DNA of 64,000 nucleotides from Rhizophagus clarus (Eukaryota; Glomeromycota; Glomeromycetes; Glomerales; Glomeraceae), in the NCBI GenBank assembly GCA_015698045.1, contig BLAL01000215.1, forward strand, positions 372,001 to 436,000. Reading direction: 5' to 3'. The position numbers and the translations under genes are program-made. Positions 1-9,850 of the stretch are shown here, in pieces. The number at the start of each line of letters is the position of its first letter. The first letter of the stretch is position 1. A model generated the notes under the pieces. That model was given only the letters and a program-made list of their open reading frames with translations, was not told the origin of the DNA and made no database searches.

Positions 1-290
1 ATTATTTATCATTATTAAGCTAAATATAAGTTAATTTGTATCTTTTTTTTATAAATCAAGTATGCTTTCCAAGCACAAAACGTCATTCGAACCGTTAATT
101 AACCAGTTTCGGCACATGGCTGTCGCTACATCGCTACATTCTTCCGTCGGTTAAATATTTGAAATGAGCAATGTAAATAAATCAAATAACGGTGCATAAC
201 CTCTCATACATTTAAGTAACTTTACATGCATTGGATAACAAACCCTTGGTTTTAAAAAGTATAAAAATATAGAGCATAGATTTTATTGTT
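1..290 (+). promoter_or_regulatory. Diverged duplicate of the UDP-glycosyltransferase promoter
   Basis: This segment matches about 20384-20680, upstream of the UDP-glycosyltransferase gene, almost base for base with small indels. Shared blocks include the 'tatgctttccaagcacaaaa' run, the 'cacatggctgtcg' block and the TATA-like 'tataaaaatatagagcat' at about 260. No glycosyltransferase exon follows, so it looks like an orphan promoter from a tandem duplication whose gene decayed or was displaced. The match already holds at base 1, so it may extend left of the window. Confidence 0.75.
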
Positions 291-417
291 GACTAGAAAA
301 ATCATATGCTGTTACATCGTAAATATGTGTTTAGTAGCATCTTTTTTTAAGAACTATAGGTAAACGGTATAATCCAAATTTATAATTTATTATAATTTAT
401 TTGCTTATTTGTGATTT

Positions 418-627
418 GTGTCAAAGTTAAAGTTATTGATTTCCTTTTATTTTTTCATTTTCATTATCTTTGTCGCATATGCTTATGCTATTCCATGCAG
501 ATTATTTACATCATACTATAATAATGGATGGTCCGTTGAAATCTTTTGTGTAATAACCAATTTCCTTTTTTCAAAAATATCCTTTTATGATAATTTGTGT
601 CACTTAAACAACCGGCTATTTATATAA
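418..627 (+). pseudogene. Signal-peptide-like open frame without ATG
   Basis: A 69-codon frame lies about 150 bp downstream of the orphan promoter. After a Lys-containing start it has a long hydrophobic run (ISFYFFIFIIFVAYAYA), typical of a secretion signal. The first usable codon is GTG, not ATG, and nothing recognisable follows. It could be the remnant of the first exon of a secreted or ER protein whose start codon was lost, or a chance frame in A+T-rich DNA. Confidence 0.15.
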
Positions 628-640
628 GGGTCTTGCTAAC

Positions 641-680
641 TTACCCCCCCGGTTAAATCACCCGGTTAAATCTCCCCCTT
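641..680 (+). repeat. GGTTAAATCACCC-type repeat, left of LINE copy 1
   Basis: Two adjacent copies of a C-rich motif (consensus ggttaaatcaccc) stand out from the A+T-rich background. The same motif recurs three to four times at 7997-8076, on the other side of the LINE. The two clusters are in direct orientation. Confidence 0.6.
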
Positions 681-1056
681 ATAATAAATTTATAAATTTA
701 TTGATATGCTAATTTTTATTGGCTAATTTTTATTTTTCGCAATAAATTTTATTTATGTTAAACTAAAACTAAAATTTATACATTTATAATGTTTAATATA
801 GTTAACGTTTTAATTGTTTATTATAGAACTGGTAGTAGTAAATAAGTGACCAGAAAAAAAAGAACAAAATAAAAAAGTGACAGAAAATAAAGATTGAAAA
901 CAAATTCAAAAATAAAAAAAGACAGCGAACTTTATTTCAGTAAAACGAATTTTTTTTTTTATTTATCAAATCAATACATTACTAATAACCCCAAATCTAA
1001 CACTAAAGAAAAAATGTGACGAAACGTGATGAAATGATAACAAAGAAATAGTAGTA
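681..1056. other. A+T-rich, no gene seen
   Basis: This stretch is A-rich with homopolymers and has no open frame of note. It carries weak similarity to the 1570-1690 segment (a poly-T run followed by 'ctaaagaaaa'), so it may already belong to the 5' untranslated region of LINE copy 1. Confidence 0.4.
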
Positions 1057-1312
1057 ACCTTCCATTTTGTTTCCTAATAGATCTACAGGAATCAAAAGAA
1101 AAAATAAAAGAAAATGTAAGTATAATCGACATTGCAATGAAATACAACTAAGGAATGCTAACCTTTTTTGTTTCTCCTATTATAAGCTGTTCAGAACCTA
1201 AAGGAAAAAAATAAAAGATAAGTTTAAACGAAATTGCAACATACTAATAAATAAAAAAACAACTAGCTTTCCATTTTTTCTTTTAATAGATTTCCGAACC
1301 CTAAAGGAAAAG
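1057..1312 (+). repeat. 104-bp tandem monomers upstream of LINE ORF1
   Basis: Two full units (1057-1160 and 1161-1264) and a partial third (1265 to about 1312) share the same order of blocks: 'accttccatttt'-like pyrimidine start, 'taatagatc', 'gaacctaaaggaaaa', then 'attgcaa'. The copies are diverged but the period is exactly 104 bp. They sit upstream of the LINE ORF1 in the position of promoter monomers in some LINE 5' UTRs. Confidence 0.6.
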
Positions 1313-1510
1313 GAAGGGGAACAAAAGGAAGAAGGGGAAAGGGAAATGCGGCAAGGATAAAAGGAATAGGATGGTGAAAAAAAAATGGGGACGAAAGATA
1401 GAAGGGGAAAAGGAAGGGAGACGAAAAATAGAAGAAGGGAAAGAGACGAAGGGAATAGGGACGAAAGATAAGGGAAACGTAGCAATAAGAAAAAATAAAA
1501 AAAAAGAGAA
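1300..1510 (+). repeat. About 200-bp polypurine tract
   Basis: The plus strand is almost only A and G over about 200 bases, built from irregular 'ggaaggggaa', 'gacgaaagat' and 'gaagggaaag' words. Pyrimidines are rare and isolated. The minus-strand open frames here (Ser/Phe/Pro-rich) are translation shadows of the tract. It lies between the 104-bp monomers and LINE ORF1 and is probably part of the LINE 5' region. Confidence 0.7.
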
Positions 1511-1776
1511 ACGTTTTTTATTTAAAAAAAATGAATCAGATCGATAAATCACGTGATTTTTATCAATACCGAGTTATTTGTTAAAGTAACGAATTCTTTT
1601 ATAATGAACAAAAAAAAACTTTTTCCTGCCGATCCCAAGGCCAAAATTTAGTGCTAAAGAAAACTTCAATTTCAAACACTATATTCATATAAAACCAACG
1701 GTTAAATTATACTTTATAACCGTCTAGATAGGAAAAAGTTTAACTTTTTATTAGAACTATTAGACAGTTTTTCAAT

Positions 1777-3684
1777 ATGCAACGTACAAACTCTCCTGTT
1801 GAAAAAACTTTACCCTACAAAAAAAGGACTTTACGCTCTACTACCAAGTCCGAAATTATTAATGTAACAAATAAAACTAAAAAAAGTGACAACTATACTA
1901 GTGTCACTGACGAAAGTATTGCTAAAGATACCTATTCAGTAGAAGAAGAAGGCGAAAATAGCGATGATACTATTAAACCCAACCGTCAAAATAAACGCAA
2001 TAAAACCAAGGAAGACCAGTCTAAGGATGTTAACATGCAAGAATCTATTCATCCTATCTCCTCAGAACTTGATGCCCCTGACGTATCTGTAAATGAAACT
2101 TTACAAATACTACACAAAGAAACATCTAATCCTAATCAACAGTCTCAACAAAATTTAAATGACTCTATTCATTGTCCCAACAACAATACCACTTCCTCAC
2201 CCACTGACGAAGGTCAATCACGTGACCAAGGGAAAATTCCAAACGCAACAAACAAAGAAACTCAGGATCAACAACAGACTAACCCCAATAAGGATACGAT
2301 CATGCTAGACACCAATGATGACTTTACCTCTTATGGAGGACAAGTAAACCATACAGTTTTCACCTTCCTTAAATCATTCAAAACATATGAAAATAACCTT
2401 GAAGGGGTTATCAACTTGATCAGAACATGCTTTCATGCAAATGATTCATTCATAGGCGTATCATCACGTCCTATCGTAATAGGACAAGTTCCTTTAATAA
2501 TTCTACGTTTTAACAATAAATCGTATGCAGATGCATTACACAACACCTTTAATGACACTCTAAAGGTAACATTTTACAAGTTCAACGAAGAAACAGTAAA
2601 CCAGGAAATAGCTAAACACTTAGAAAAAATAGACAGAAGAACCATAAAATTAGTAGACATAAAAGCAAATTTCCCTACAGACACCATAATAGAGGTATTC
2701 CAAAAAGCATACGGACCAATTGAGAAGGTTCAAGAAATTTTCAAAAAACCCTTTACCAGACAACCAACCAATACTATACCAAACAGAAACCCCAATATCG
2801 TTAGACACCAACAACAAAGAAGAAATAACAACAAACCTACCAAAAAACAAATTCTCTTAACGTTCAAAAATCAGTCCTCTGCGGACAATATCTTCAGAAA
2901 CGACATATGGTACAAAACAATCGACCATATTAACATACGCATTCTACCAGCTAACCAAATAAGTGAAGAATATATAAAAAGAATGGAATGTAGTTACAAA
3001 ATCATGGGTATTCCATTAAACGCCACATCCCAAGACCTAAAACCTTTACTTATTAAAATAGGAGCACCCTCGTGTTCTTTCATAACTCCTCCAAGAAGAC
3101 AAACCTTTAAAACAGCGTATGTTTACGCTCCAAAAGCAAAATTTATTAATACATATACAAAATTTAACGTTTTTAATACCACGATATATGTTTTTCCATC
3201 ATCACATAACAAATCGTGCACAATATGCGGTAACCCTTCACACAAATATCAATCATGTGACCTAAGAGCCGACAATAATATGACACCTACACGGACGTTG
3301 AAAAAGTCCTTAATTAACAGAAATGCAAACACGAAGATCTCCCTGAACACAGACATTACCAAAAAATTCAAACACCTGCTAAATGGCAATTTTACCACGT
3401 ACCATAAAAATACACCATCAAAACAACAATTTCACCCAACCTTGACATCTCACACGAAACCAAACAGTTTCGCAATGAAACAACCACTCATGGAGATGAA
3501 TAATTGGGATCATCCAATAGATGAATTAAAATTAGAAATCACAGCTCTCAAAACATTGTTAAAAGATGCACATACTAAAATCAATACCTTGGAGCAAGAA
3601 AACAAAACCTTAAAGAATCAACTCGCAAAATTACAAACTGATATCCTAAACAATCACAAAATCACCATAGCGATCAAGGAATAA
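1777..3684 (+). CDS. LINE ORF1 protein with CCHC zinc knuckle
   Basis: The 635-residue frame starts with ATG. Residues 1 to about 190 are polar and low-complexity (Asn, Thr, Gln, Lys). The middle, about 195-450, has RNA-binding-like alternating character, including a segment rich in Arg, Gln and Asn around 330-350. A zinc knuckle CTICGNPSHKYQSC (C-x2-C-x4-H-x4-C) lies at about residues 480-493. A C-terminal coiled coil with heptad Leu runs over about 585-630 (LKLEITALKTLLKDA and on). This matches the LINE ORF1 plan of nucleic-acid-binding chaperones that coat the element RNA. The same frame continues past the TAA at 3682 with more coiled-coil-like sequence, so the original protein was probably longer. 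Confidence 0.8.
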   Translation: MQRTNSPVEKTLPYKKRTLRSTTKSEIINVTNKTKKSDNYTSVTDESIAKDTYSVEEEGENSDDTIKPNRQNKRNKTKEDQSKDVNMQESIHPISSELDAPDVSVNETLQILHKETSNPNQQSQQNLNDSIHCPNNNTTSSPTDEGQSRDQGKIPNATNKETQDQQQTNPNKDTIMLDTNDDFTSYGGQVNHTVFTFLKSFKTYENNLEGVINLIRTCFHANDSFIGVSSRPIVIGQVPLIILRFNNKSYADALHNTFNDTLKVTFYKFNEETVNQEIAKHLEKIDRRTIKLVDIKANFPTDTIIEVFQKAYGPIEKVQEIFKKPFTRQPTNTIPNRNPNIVRHQQQRRNNNKPTKKQILLTFKNQSSADNIFRNDIWYKTIDHINIRILPANQISEEYIKRMECSYKIMGIPLNATSQDLKPLLIKIGAPSCSFITPPRRQTFKTAYVYAPKAKFINTYTKFNVFNTTIYVFPSSHNKSCTICGNPSHKYQSCDLRADNNMTPTRTLKKSLINRNANTKISLNTDITKKFKHLLNGNFTTYHKNTPSKQQFHPTLTSHTKPNSFAMKQPLMEMNNWDHPIDELKLEITALKTLLKDAHTKINTLEQENKTLKNQLAKLQTDILNNHKITIAIKE

Positions 3685-3999
3685 AACTCACGAGTCGAAA
3701 TCAAACAAGATCAGATACTTGAACAGTTAAACAGCCTCTTCTAACAGTTGGGAGGAAATGAACAAGATAACGAATCGATCATGGATGACATGAGCGATAA
3801 TGCCAGTCAATCCAATTATGAATATAGTGATGATACACATATAACACATACCGTTTATAATGATGGAGACATAGTTTTCCATGAAGAAAACTTAGACCTT
3901 CCCCCCATAGGCTCAACATCACATCACGATCCGAATACACCAACAAACTTCTCACTACTACAATGCACAGCACGTGGCCTTGGCTTTGGCAACATCTAA
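3685..3999 (+). pseudogene. C-terminal extension of LINE ORF1, cut off by stop codons
   Basis: This frame is in phase with ORF1 but separated from it by TAA at 3682-3684 and another TAA near 3739. It first continues the coiled coil (IKQDQILEQLNSLF) and then becomes acidic (Asp, Glu, Ser), ending just before ORF2. There is no ATG near its start; the first internal ATG is at 3757. I read it as the lost tail of ORF1. The second stop could be CAA changed to TAA. Confidence 0.5.
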
Positions 4000-4040
4000 A
4001 CCCACCATTCATCATTGTGTATTTATGATAGTACAACAAA

Positions 4041-7000
4041 ATGATGAATTTAGATAGTAACAATACTTTAATTATTGATAACTCTAGTCACTCATTAACT
4101 AATCACAATCATAATCCCCCTCCCTCATATAGAAAACGCAAAAATATAAATATAACGCAAAAAACCCAAAAAAATGAAAAAAAGATAAAAAGAAAAAAAA
4201 TAAACAATAACTCCGATCTTCAACCCACATCACAAAATGAAACTAACAGGCGTTTCTTCAACCCTAACTTCAAAAATATAGGTCAATTCTTCAATCCGTT
4301 TATAACTTTTTCAAACAACAAACACGAAACGCCAAGTATAAGTATCACCACTCATAATATTCGAGGCAATTTCAAAAACAAATTACCTGACATAATCAAC
4401 ACAATGATTAACAACAATTTACATATATTACATATTTGTGAGACACATGAAACACAAGCACCGCACCATGAATCATCAAAAGCTCACAGATCGTTCTCAA
4501 TTCAGAAAATAACTGGAGTACAACATACATATACAAATATTAACAAACAACTCCAATTCCACATCATCAACAATCCAATAGATGACGGAAGCAGAAAAGC
4601 TGGCAACGCTATCATTATTTTGGACCTATTTTTTAAACATATAGCCAAAATTCATACCGTACCTGGACGCTATATATATCAATCTAAACTTCAAACACAA
4701 ATACCAAATTAACATTTTTGGATTTTATCTTCCCACTAATAGTACCACCAACAGACAAAACATTTACGAATCATTAACTGAAGCATATAAACAATATTTC
4801 AACAAAAAGATCAATGCACGCACCTATAATTTTGTACTGGGCGATTTTAATGACAATGATGTCATATTTGATGAGCACGATACACCAATACGACAAGATG
4901 GAAGATCCGTAATCAGATATCAAAAGAAGTTCTTTGAGTTACTTAAGAACCAACAATATACTGATGTACAAAAGAAATTATTAACACGACCACCTAATAC
5001 GTATTGAAACCATCATGGAGCATACCGAATGGATTACATATATGCAAATAGTTTGATACTTGACAAAATCAACTCTACTGACATCATCACCGATTATTGC
5101 TACACATCTGATCACGACTTAGTCATAGCACATATACTAACGAATGACCTTTTTACAATAGAAAAAATACAGAACATAACCTCATCCACAACAAATACAC
5201 AAACCAACAAAAGATCTCTTAACGTCCAATATCACATTAAAGATAACGAAACATGGTCAAAGTTTCACAACAAAATTAATCACACTCTAAACGAACAATA
5301 TTATAACACCCTTTTCATTAACACACATAATACACACAAAATCAACGTGCAAGCGGAGACCCTTCACCAAATACTCATCAAAACTGCAAAGTGCACATTC
5401 ACAATCAAGAAATTCAAATTAACGCAAACACAGGAAGAACCACTCCTAATAAGACAACTTAGTAACGCAAAGAAAAAAATCAGAACACTAATACACCACT
5501 TTAAATTTTACGTGAAACTACACATCCTACCAACGCCAAACAACGATATACCAGAAAGTCTAAAAAACTTTTACAATAAAAACACATTCTGGACACAAAA
5601 AGTTCTACAAAAACTTACGATATTAAGTCAAAAATTTAACTTCAACTATATATGGTCAGAATCCCTCAATTGTGACAATCATGAAGAAATCAAGATACAA
5701 TTTGAATTATTACACAAAGAAATTCACAAAGAATACAAAAGACACCTAAACAAACATACTTTACACAATATTAATAAGTATATTGAATGTCACCAGCAAG
5801 ATTTCAGTGACAACCAAACGCGAATGCTGAACTCAATCCTAGCACGAAAACTACAGAAAATAACAATAGATCGACTACTTATCACATCTGACGACGATAA
5901 CCCACAATTGATTACTAACCCGGAAGATATAAAACGAATTACAATTGACCATTATCAAAATGTTGCATCATCAAACAATCCTGCACTTTTTACCTCATAC
6001 GAAAATTTAACGCCTTTCTGGCAAAATATTTATAAAAGAAAAAACACATCTTCTGAACAACAATCGATCCTTACAACACCAATTACATTAGATGAACTTA
6101 AAACAATGATACAATCTCTACCCAACAACAAAGCTCCAGGCCCCACTGGGATCACTTATGAATTTTGAAAGCATTTCCCAAAACCACATTACAAATTGCT
6201 ATTAACACTTTTTAACAATATATTAAATACAGGACACATTCCCTCAGCCTGGAAAGAAGCATTATTATATCCCATTCCAAAACCAGAGTTTTGGAATTAC
6301 CAATTAGATAAAACAAGACCGATCATTTTGCTCGAAACGTTAAGAAAGATCTTTGTGAAAATCATCACAGACAGACTCAACAATTTTTATACTCCACTAA
6401 CGCACTCCAATTGAACAACCAAGCTGGTATCGCAGGATCATCAACAGCAGAAATTATTTTAACTATCCAAACATGTATAGACATCCAAATAACGCAAAAT
6501 CAAAAATTTTATATTATGGTCCAAGATCTCAGTAAGGCATATGACCGTATTAATCTAGACCTACTTATGCTCGCCATGAATTGACTAAACATCCCAACGA
6601 TCTTCCAATTGACCATCATCAATCTTTTCAAAGGTCACAAAAATAGTGTTATTATCGGAGACCATTTAACTAATTCGTTCGACTTAATCAATGGTGTGAT
6701 CCAAGGTGAAGTCATTTCACTGATATTATGGGTCTTGTACTATGACCCACTTTTTGAAGCAATTAACCAAACTACTAACGGCGGAATTAATTTGCAAGCT
6801 GAACATCCAATGAATATTTATAATCACCAGAATGACACAACACGACACTCTTTACAGAAAAACTGCAAGCTATTAGGCTACTTAGATGACACAACGTGGC
6901 TGAATAGTTCGCTATTACATCTCGAAGAACACTTAAACATTGCGGACGAATTTTATAACTTTAGCAATATAAAAATCAACAAAGCTAAATGTCATCTTTT

Positions 7001-7775
7001 AACTAATGATCTAGACTGCATCAACAAAGGTTCAGTGGAAGTAAATTTTGGCCCAACATGCATTCAGGTCGATGTAATTGGCAAAACCAATAATCTACGG
7101 ATCCTAGGTGCTTACTTTAACGCCTTTAACAATCACAACAAATTATATAAAAAACTACTGACTACAACAAACCACATGATACACATGATTAAGAAAAAAA
7201 AGATTACAGAAGACATGATTATATACGTAATCAACAAAGTCATCTTACCACGTCTCGAATATATGACACAGCATATAGTAGTCCCCAATCATATCAACAA
7301 TCGCATCAACATTATTTTAAGATCAGCTTTTAAAACAATTTCCGGTCTTCCAAAAAATTTTTATACTGCAGCAATACACACACCTATAACGCCTAATATT
7401 ATAGACTTTCAAGACCTACAAATTCGCGCCAAGATGGCAAACTTTTATGCTACCTCCTTTAACCCTATAACTTCAGACTGCATCAAAATCCTTTTACTTT
7501 TATCACAGAACAACTTTTGGTACCCCCGATCTCCTATTAATATCATTCAGACATTCCCCAAACCATTAGCAAAATTCAATAACATAGAATTGTTAATACA
7601 TTTACTGAGAAATTATAATTTTACGTTTACAACTAACTTTAATATGAGCATAAACCCAAAAAGAAATCCAGGAGATCCAAGAAAAAATCCAAGAAGAAAC
7701 GCGACCAAAAAAAAGAAAAAAGACTGGTTAATAGTTGTAAAAAAAAATAGATTTCTTAAAATTCTGAATACCTGA
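4041..7775 (+). pseudogene. LINE ORF2: endonuclease and reverse transcriptase, broken
   Basis: An APE-type endonuclease comes first: SITTHNIRG near 4340, then HICETHE with the catalytic Glu, GDFND at about 4843, a DYIYAN block at 5032 and SDHD near 5110. The reverse transcriptase follows: LPNNKAPGPTGI at about 6120, RPIILLETLRKI at about 6315, NNQAG near 6415, motif A QDLSKAYDR near 6530, motif B QGEVISL near 6700 and catalytic YLDD at 6879-6890, then a thumb to about 7650. Damage: a frameshift near 4700, TGA at 5005, TGA at 6166, a frameshift near 6400 and TGA at 6582. At 6166 copy 2 has TGG (Trp). The Lys/Arg-rich end after 7650 has no counterpart in copy 2. It cannot make a full protein. 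Confidence 0.85.
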
Positions 7776-7996
7776 AACTTACCGTTTATTAAGACACTAA
7801 AGAACCTACAAAAAAAGAAGAAATGGTTAATTAGTAGGAGATAAAACCAAATAAAAACAATACTAAAAAACCTACAGTATTAAAAGGTCAAAGTTCGAAA
7901 CGTTAAAGGCAAAAGAAAAGTAATAGACAGAGACGCTGTGATAAACAAATAATCTGTGAACGTGATTTGGTTTATATTTGATCATATGATAGAGTG

Positions 7997-8076
7997 AAAA
8001 TCACCCGGTAAATAATAATTTTCTCATATAAAAATTACCAGGTTAAATCACCCTGGTTAAATCACCCCGGGTTAAA
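7997..8076 (+). repeat. GGTTAAATCACCC-type repeat, right of LINE copy 1
   Basis: Three to four copies of the same C-rich motif seen at 641-680 occur here (for example 'ggttaaatcaccctgg' at 8041). Spacing is irregular. Together with the left cluster they bracket the LINE in direct orientation. Confidence 0.6.
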
Positions 8077-9530
8077 ATTAGTCTTATACTTCTATATATT
8101 ATGTTTTTAATTATAATAATAATTAGGATTTAGGAGGGGGGGCAAGATTTTATTTCATGAATAAAGGTGTTTATATGATATCTGATATACCTTTGGATTT
8201 TTTTTTTTTTAAAAAAAAAAAAAATTTTTTTATTGCTAATATAGTTAATTATTTTATTTTAATTAAATCTGATTGTACAATACCGTAACAATTTTGCGGC
8301 AAATGAGCAATACCTAATCAGGTGAAAAAAATGTTTTTTTTCCTTTTTCAGTCTTGTGATACACCTGCGCCACTCCTGTGCCATGGAAATTTTCAAAACT
8401 AACGAAAAAAGGTGTTTTTTTCATTATTAATTTTTTTTTTTTTTTCTATTAACAATTGTTTTTTATTATTATTAAGCAAAATTTTATTTCTTGTCATTCA
8501 GGACAATTCGCTGCCATCGTCGCAGGTATCACTGGGTTTTTTTATGTTATCTCTTTATTGAACGCCAGGTGTATGCGAAAATAAGGCCACACAACTACAC
8601 TGACTTAGAAAGTATAAAAGTGGTATTAGAACCATTTTTTTTGATTTTTTTCCGGTCTTTTTTTTTTAGACCAACCATTTTCTATTAAAATTTTTCTTCC
8701 CTTTTTAGATCGATTATTTTTTTATCTTATTTTTTTTTTTTTTTTTTTTTTCCTCGGCCAGGTCATTTTCCAAACGAAATTTTGAATTATTTTTCTTTTT
8801 TTTTAAAAAAAAAAACTTTATTTTTCCTTTTAATGTTCATTTTTCTAAAATTTCAACTTTTTTTTAAAACGAACTTTTTTTTTCCCTTATACTATAATCT
8901 ATACTAGAATTTTTTATATATATTTAATTTTAATATGTTTTTTCTGATTCTTATTTATATTTTTTCATTTTTCCATCTTTTTGGTTAGACCAAGGTCATC
9001 GCTGTAATACTGTATATATAATCATATTTTTTTATTTTGATAAAATATGTTTCATATGATTTTTTAGTTAGAAAAAAATATATCCGGCCAAATAAAAAAA
9101 AATAAAAATAAAATTGATAATTTATTCATTTAAATTAAAATTAATATAATTTTTAAATTATATTCTTCTAAACTACTCATTAATATTATCAAAATTTCTA
9201 AATATAGGTCAAATTTTTATTATTATATTGATTAATCCTATTGCAACAGTTATAGCTAGTAGTTCCTAAAATAAATTGTCATTAACGTAGTTATTTATGG
9301 TAAGTTATAAACGTGTGCCACATTTTTGCCGCAGAAAAAAATTGGGGCACTACAGCCATAATTTGAGTATCATAACCATATTGGTAATTGTGATGCCCGA
9401 ACTTTATTATCTAGTTATAATTAGTATATACTGTAGATGCAATATAGATGTATAAAATTTCCAAGAAATAAATATAATATGGAATTATTGATTAAATTCA
9501 ATATAAAATTTCTTTAATACCTATTTTAAG

Positions 9531-9606
9531 TATGTACTCGGGTAAAGAATTCCATCCGAATTTACGTGAGTTAGGACTCCGGAAAAAATATATAAGTGAG
9601 TACATA
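9531..9606. repeat. Small inverted repeat upstream of the Sel1-kinase gene
   Basis: Arms TATGTACTC (9531-9539) and GAGTACATA (9598-9606) are perfect reverse complements about 58 bp apart. The sequence between is locally G+C-richer than its surroundings. It could be a tiny MITE-like element or a regulatory hairpin; only the 9-bp arms support it. Confidence 0.35.
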
Positions 9607-9850
9607 ACGCTATCAATTTTTTACTTTAACCCTTAATTCTTAAATTTCTTGAATTTCTTGAAAAGATCGATTTTTCACAACAAAAATTATATATTATCGT
9701 GCTTAAATTTAACAAAACTAATTCTTTGTAAACTATTTAAGGTTACATTTTATTCAAATTTTAATTTTTTTTTAATTTTTTTATTAAGCTTTGTTAATTT
9801 TAATTCACAAAACAAAAAATATAAATTTTAAATTTATATCTTAATAAAGT

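Larger units (their letters stand above)
1057..7775 (+). mobile_element. LINE retrotransposon, copy 1 (ORF1 + ORF2, inactive)
   Basis: A non-LTR retrotransposon has upstream monomers, an intact-looking ORF1 with a CCHC knuckle, and an ORF2 with an APE-type endonuclease followed by a reverse transcriptase. ORF2 is broken by in-frame stops and frameshifts. No LTRs were seen. The element lacks the RNase H region found in copy 2, and its frame ends in Lys-rich low-complexity sequence, so its 3' end is truncated or rearranged. Outer limits are uncertain; the GGTTAAATCACCC clusters at 641-680 and 7997-8076 may mark the insertion. EN+RT with RNase H in a relative suggests the I/Tad group (inference). 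Confidence 0.8.
7776..9850. other. T-rich spacer, no gene
   Basis: After the LINE the sequence holds the GGTTAAATCACCC cluster, a G-run near 8133 and, from about 8190 to 8960, long T homopolymers broken by short mixed stretches. Small open frames at 8491 and 9649 start with TTG or read as simple Phe/Ile/Leu runs. No promoter for the 9851 gene can be assigned with confidence; a TATA-like 'aaaaatatataag' at about 9585 is 260 bp upstream of its ATG. Confidence 0.6.

Noticed and set aside
1198-1552. Two minus-strand open frames rich in Ser, Phe, Pro and Leu
   Set aside because: They are translations of the polypurine tract; the composition follows from an all-pyrimidine template and neither has protein-like complexity.
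8491-8688. 65-codon plus-strand frame
   Set aside because: Starts with TTG and ends in homopolymer-coded Phe runs inside a T-rich spacer.
9649-9831. 60-codon frame just before the Sel1-kinase ATG
   Set aside because: Starts with TTG, reads as Phe/Leu/Asn low complexity and has no conserved features; upstream-ORF role cannot be supported.
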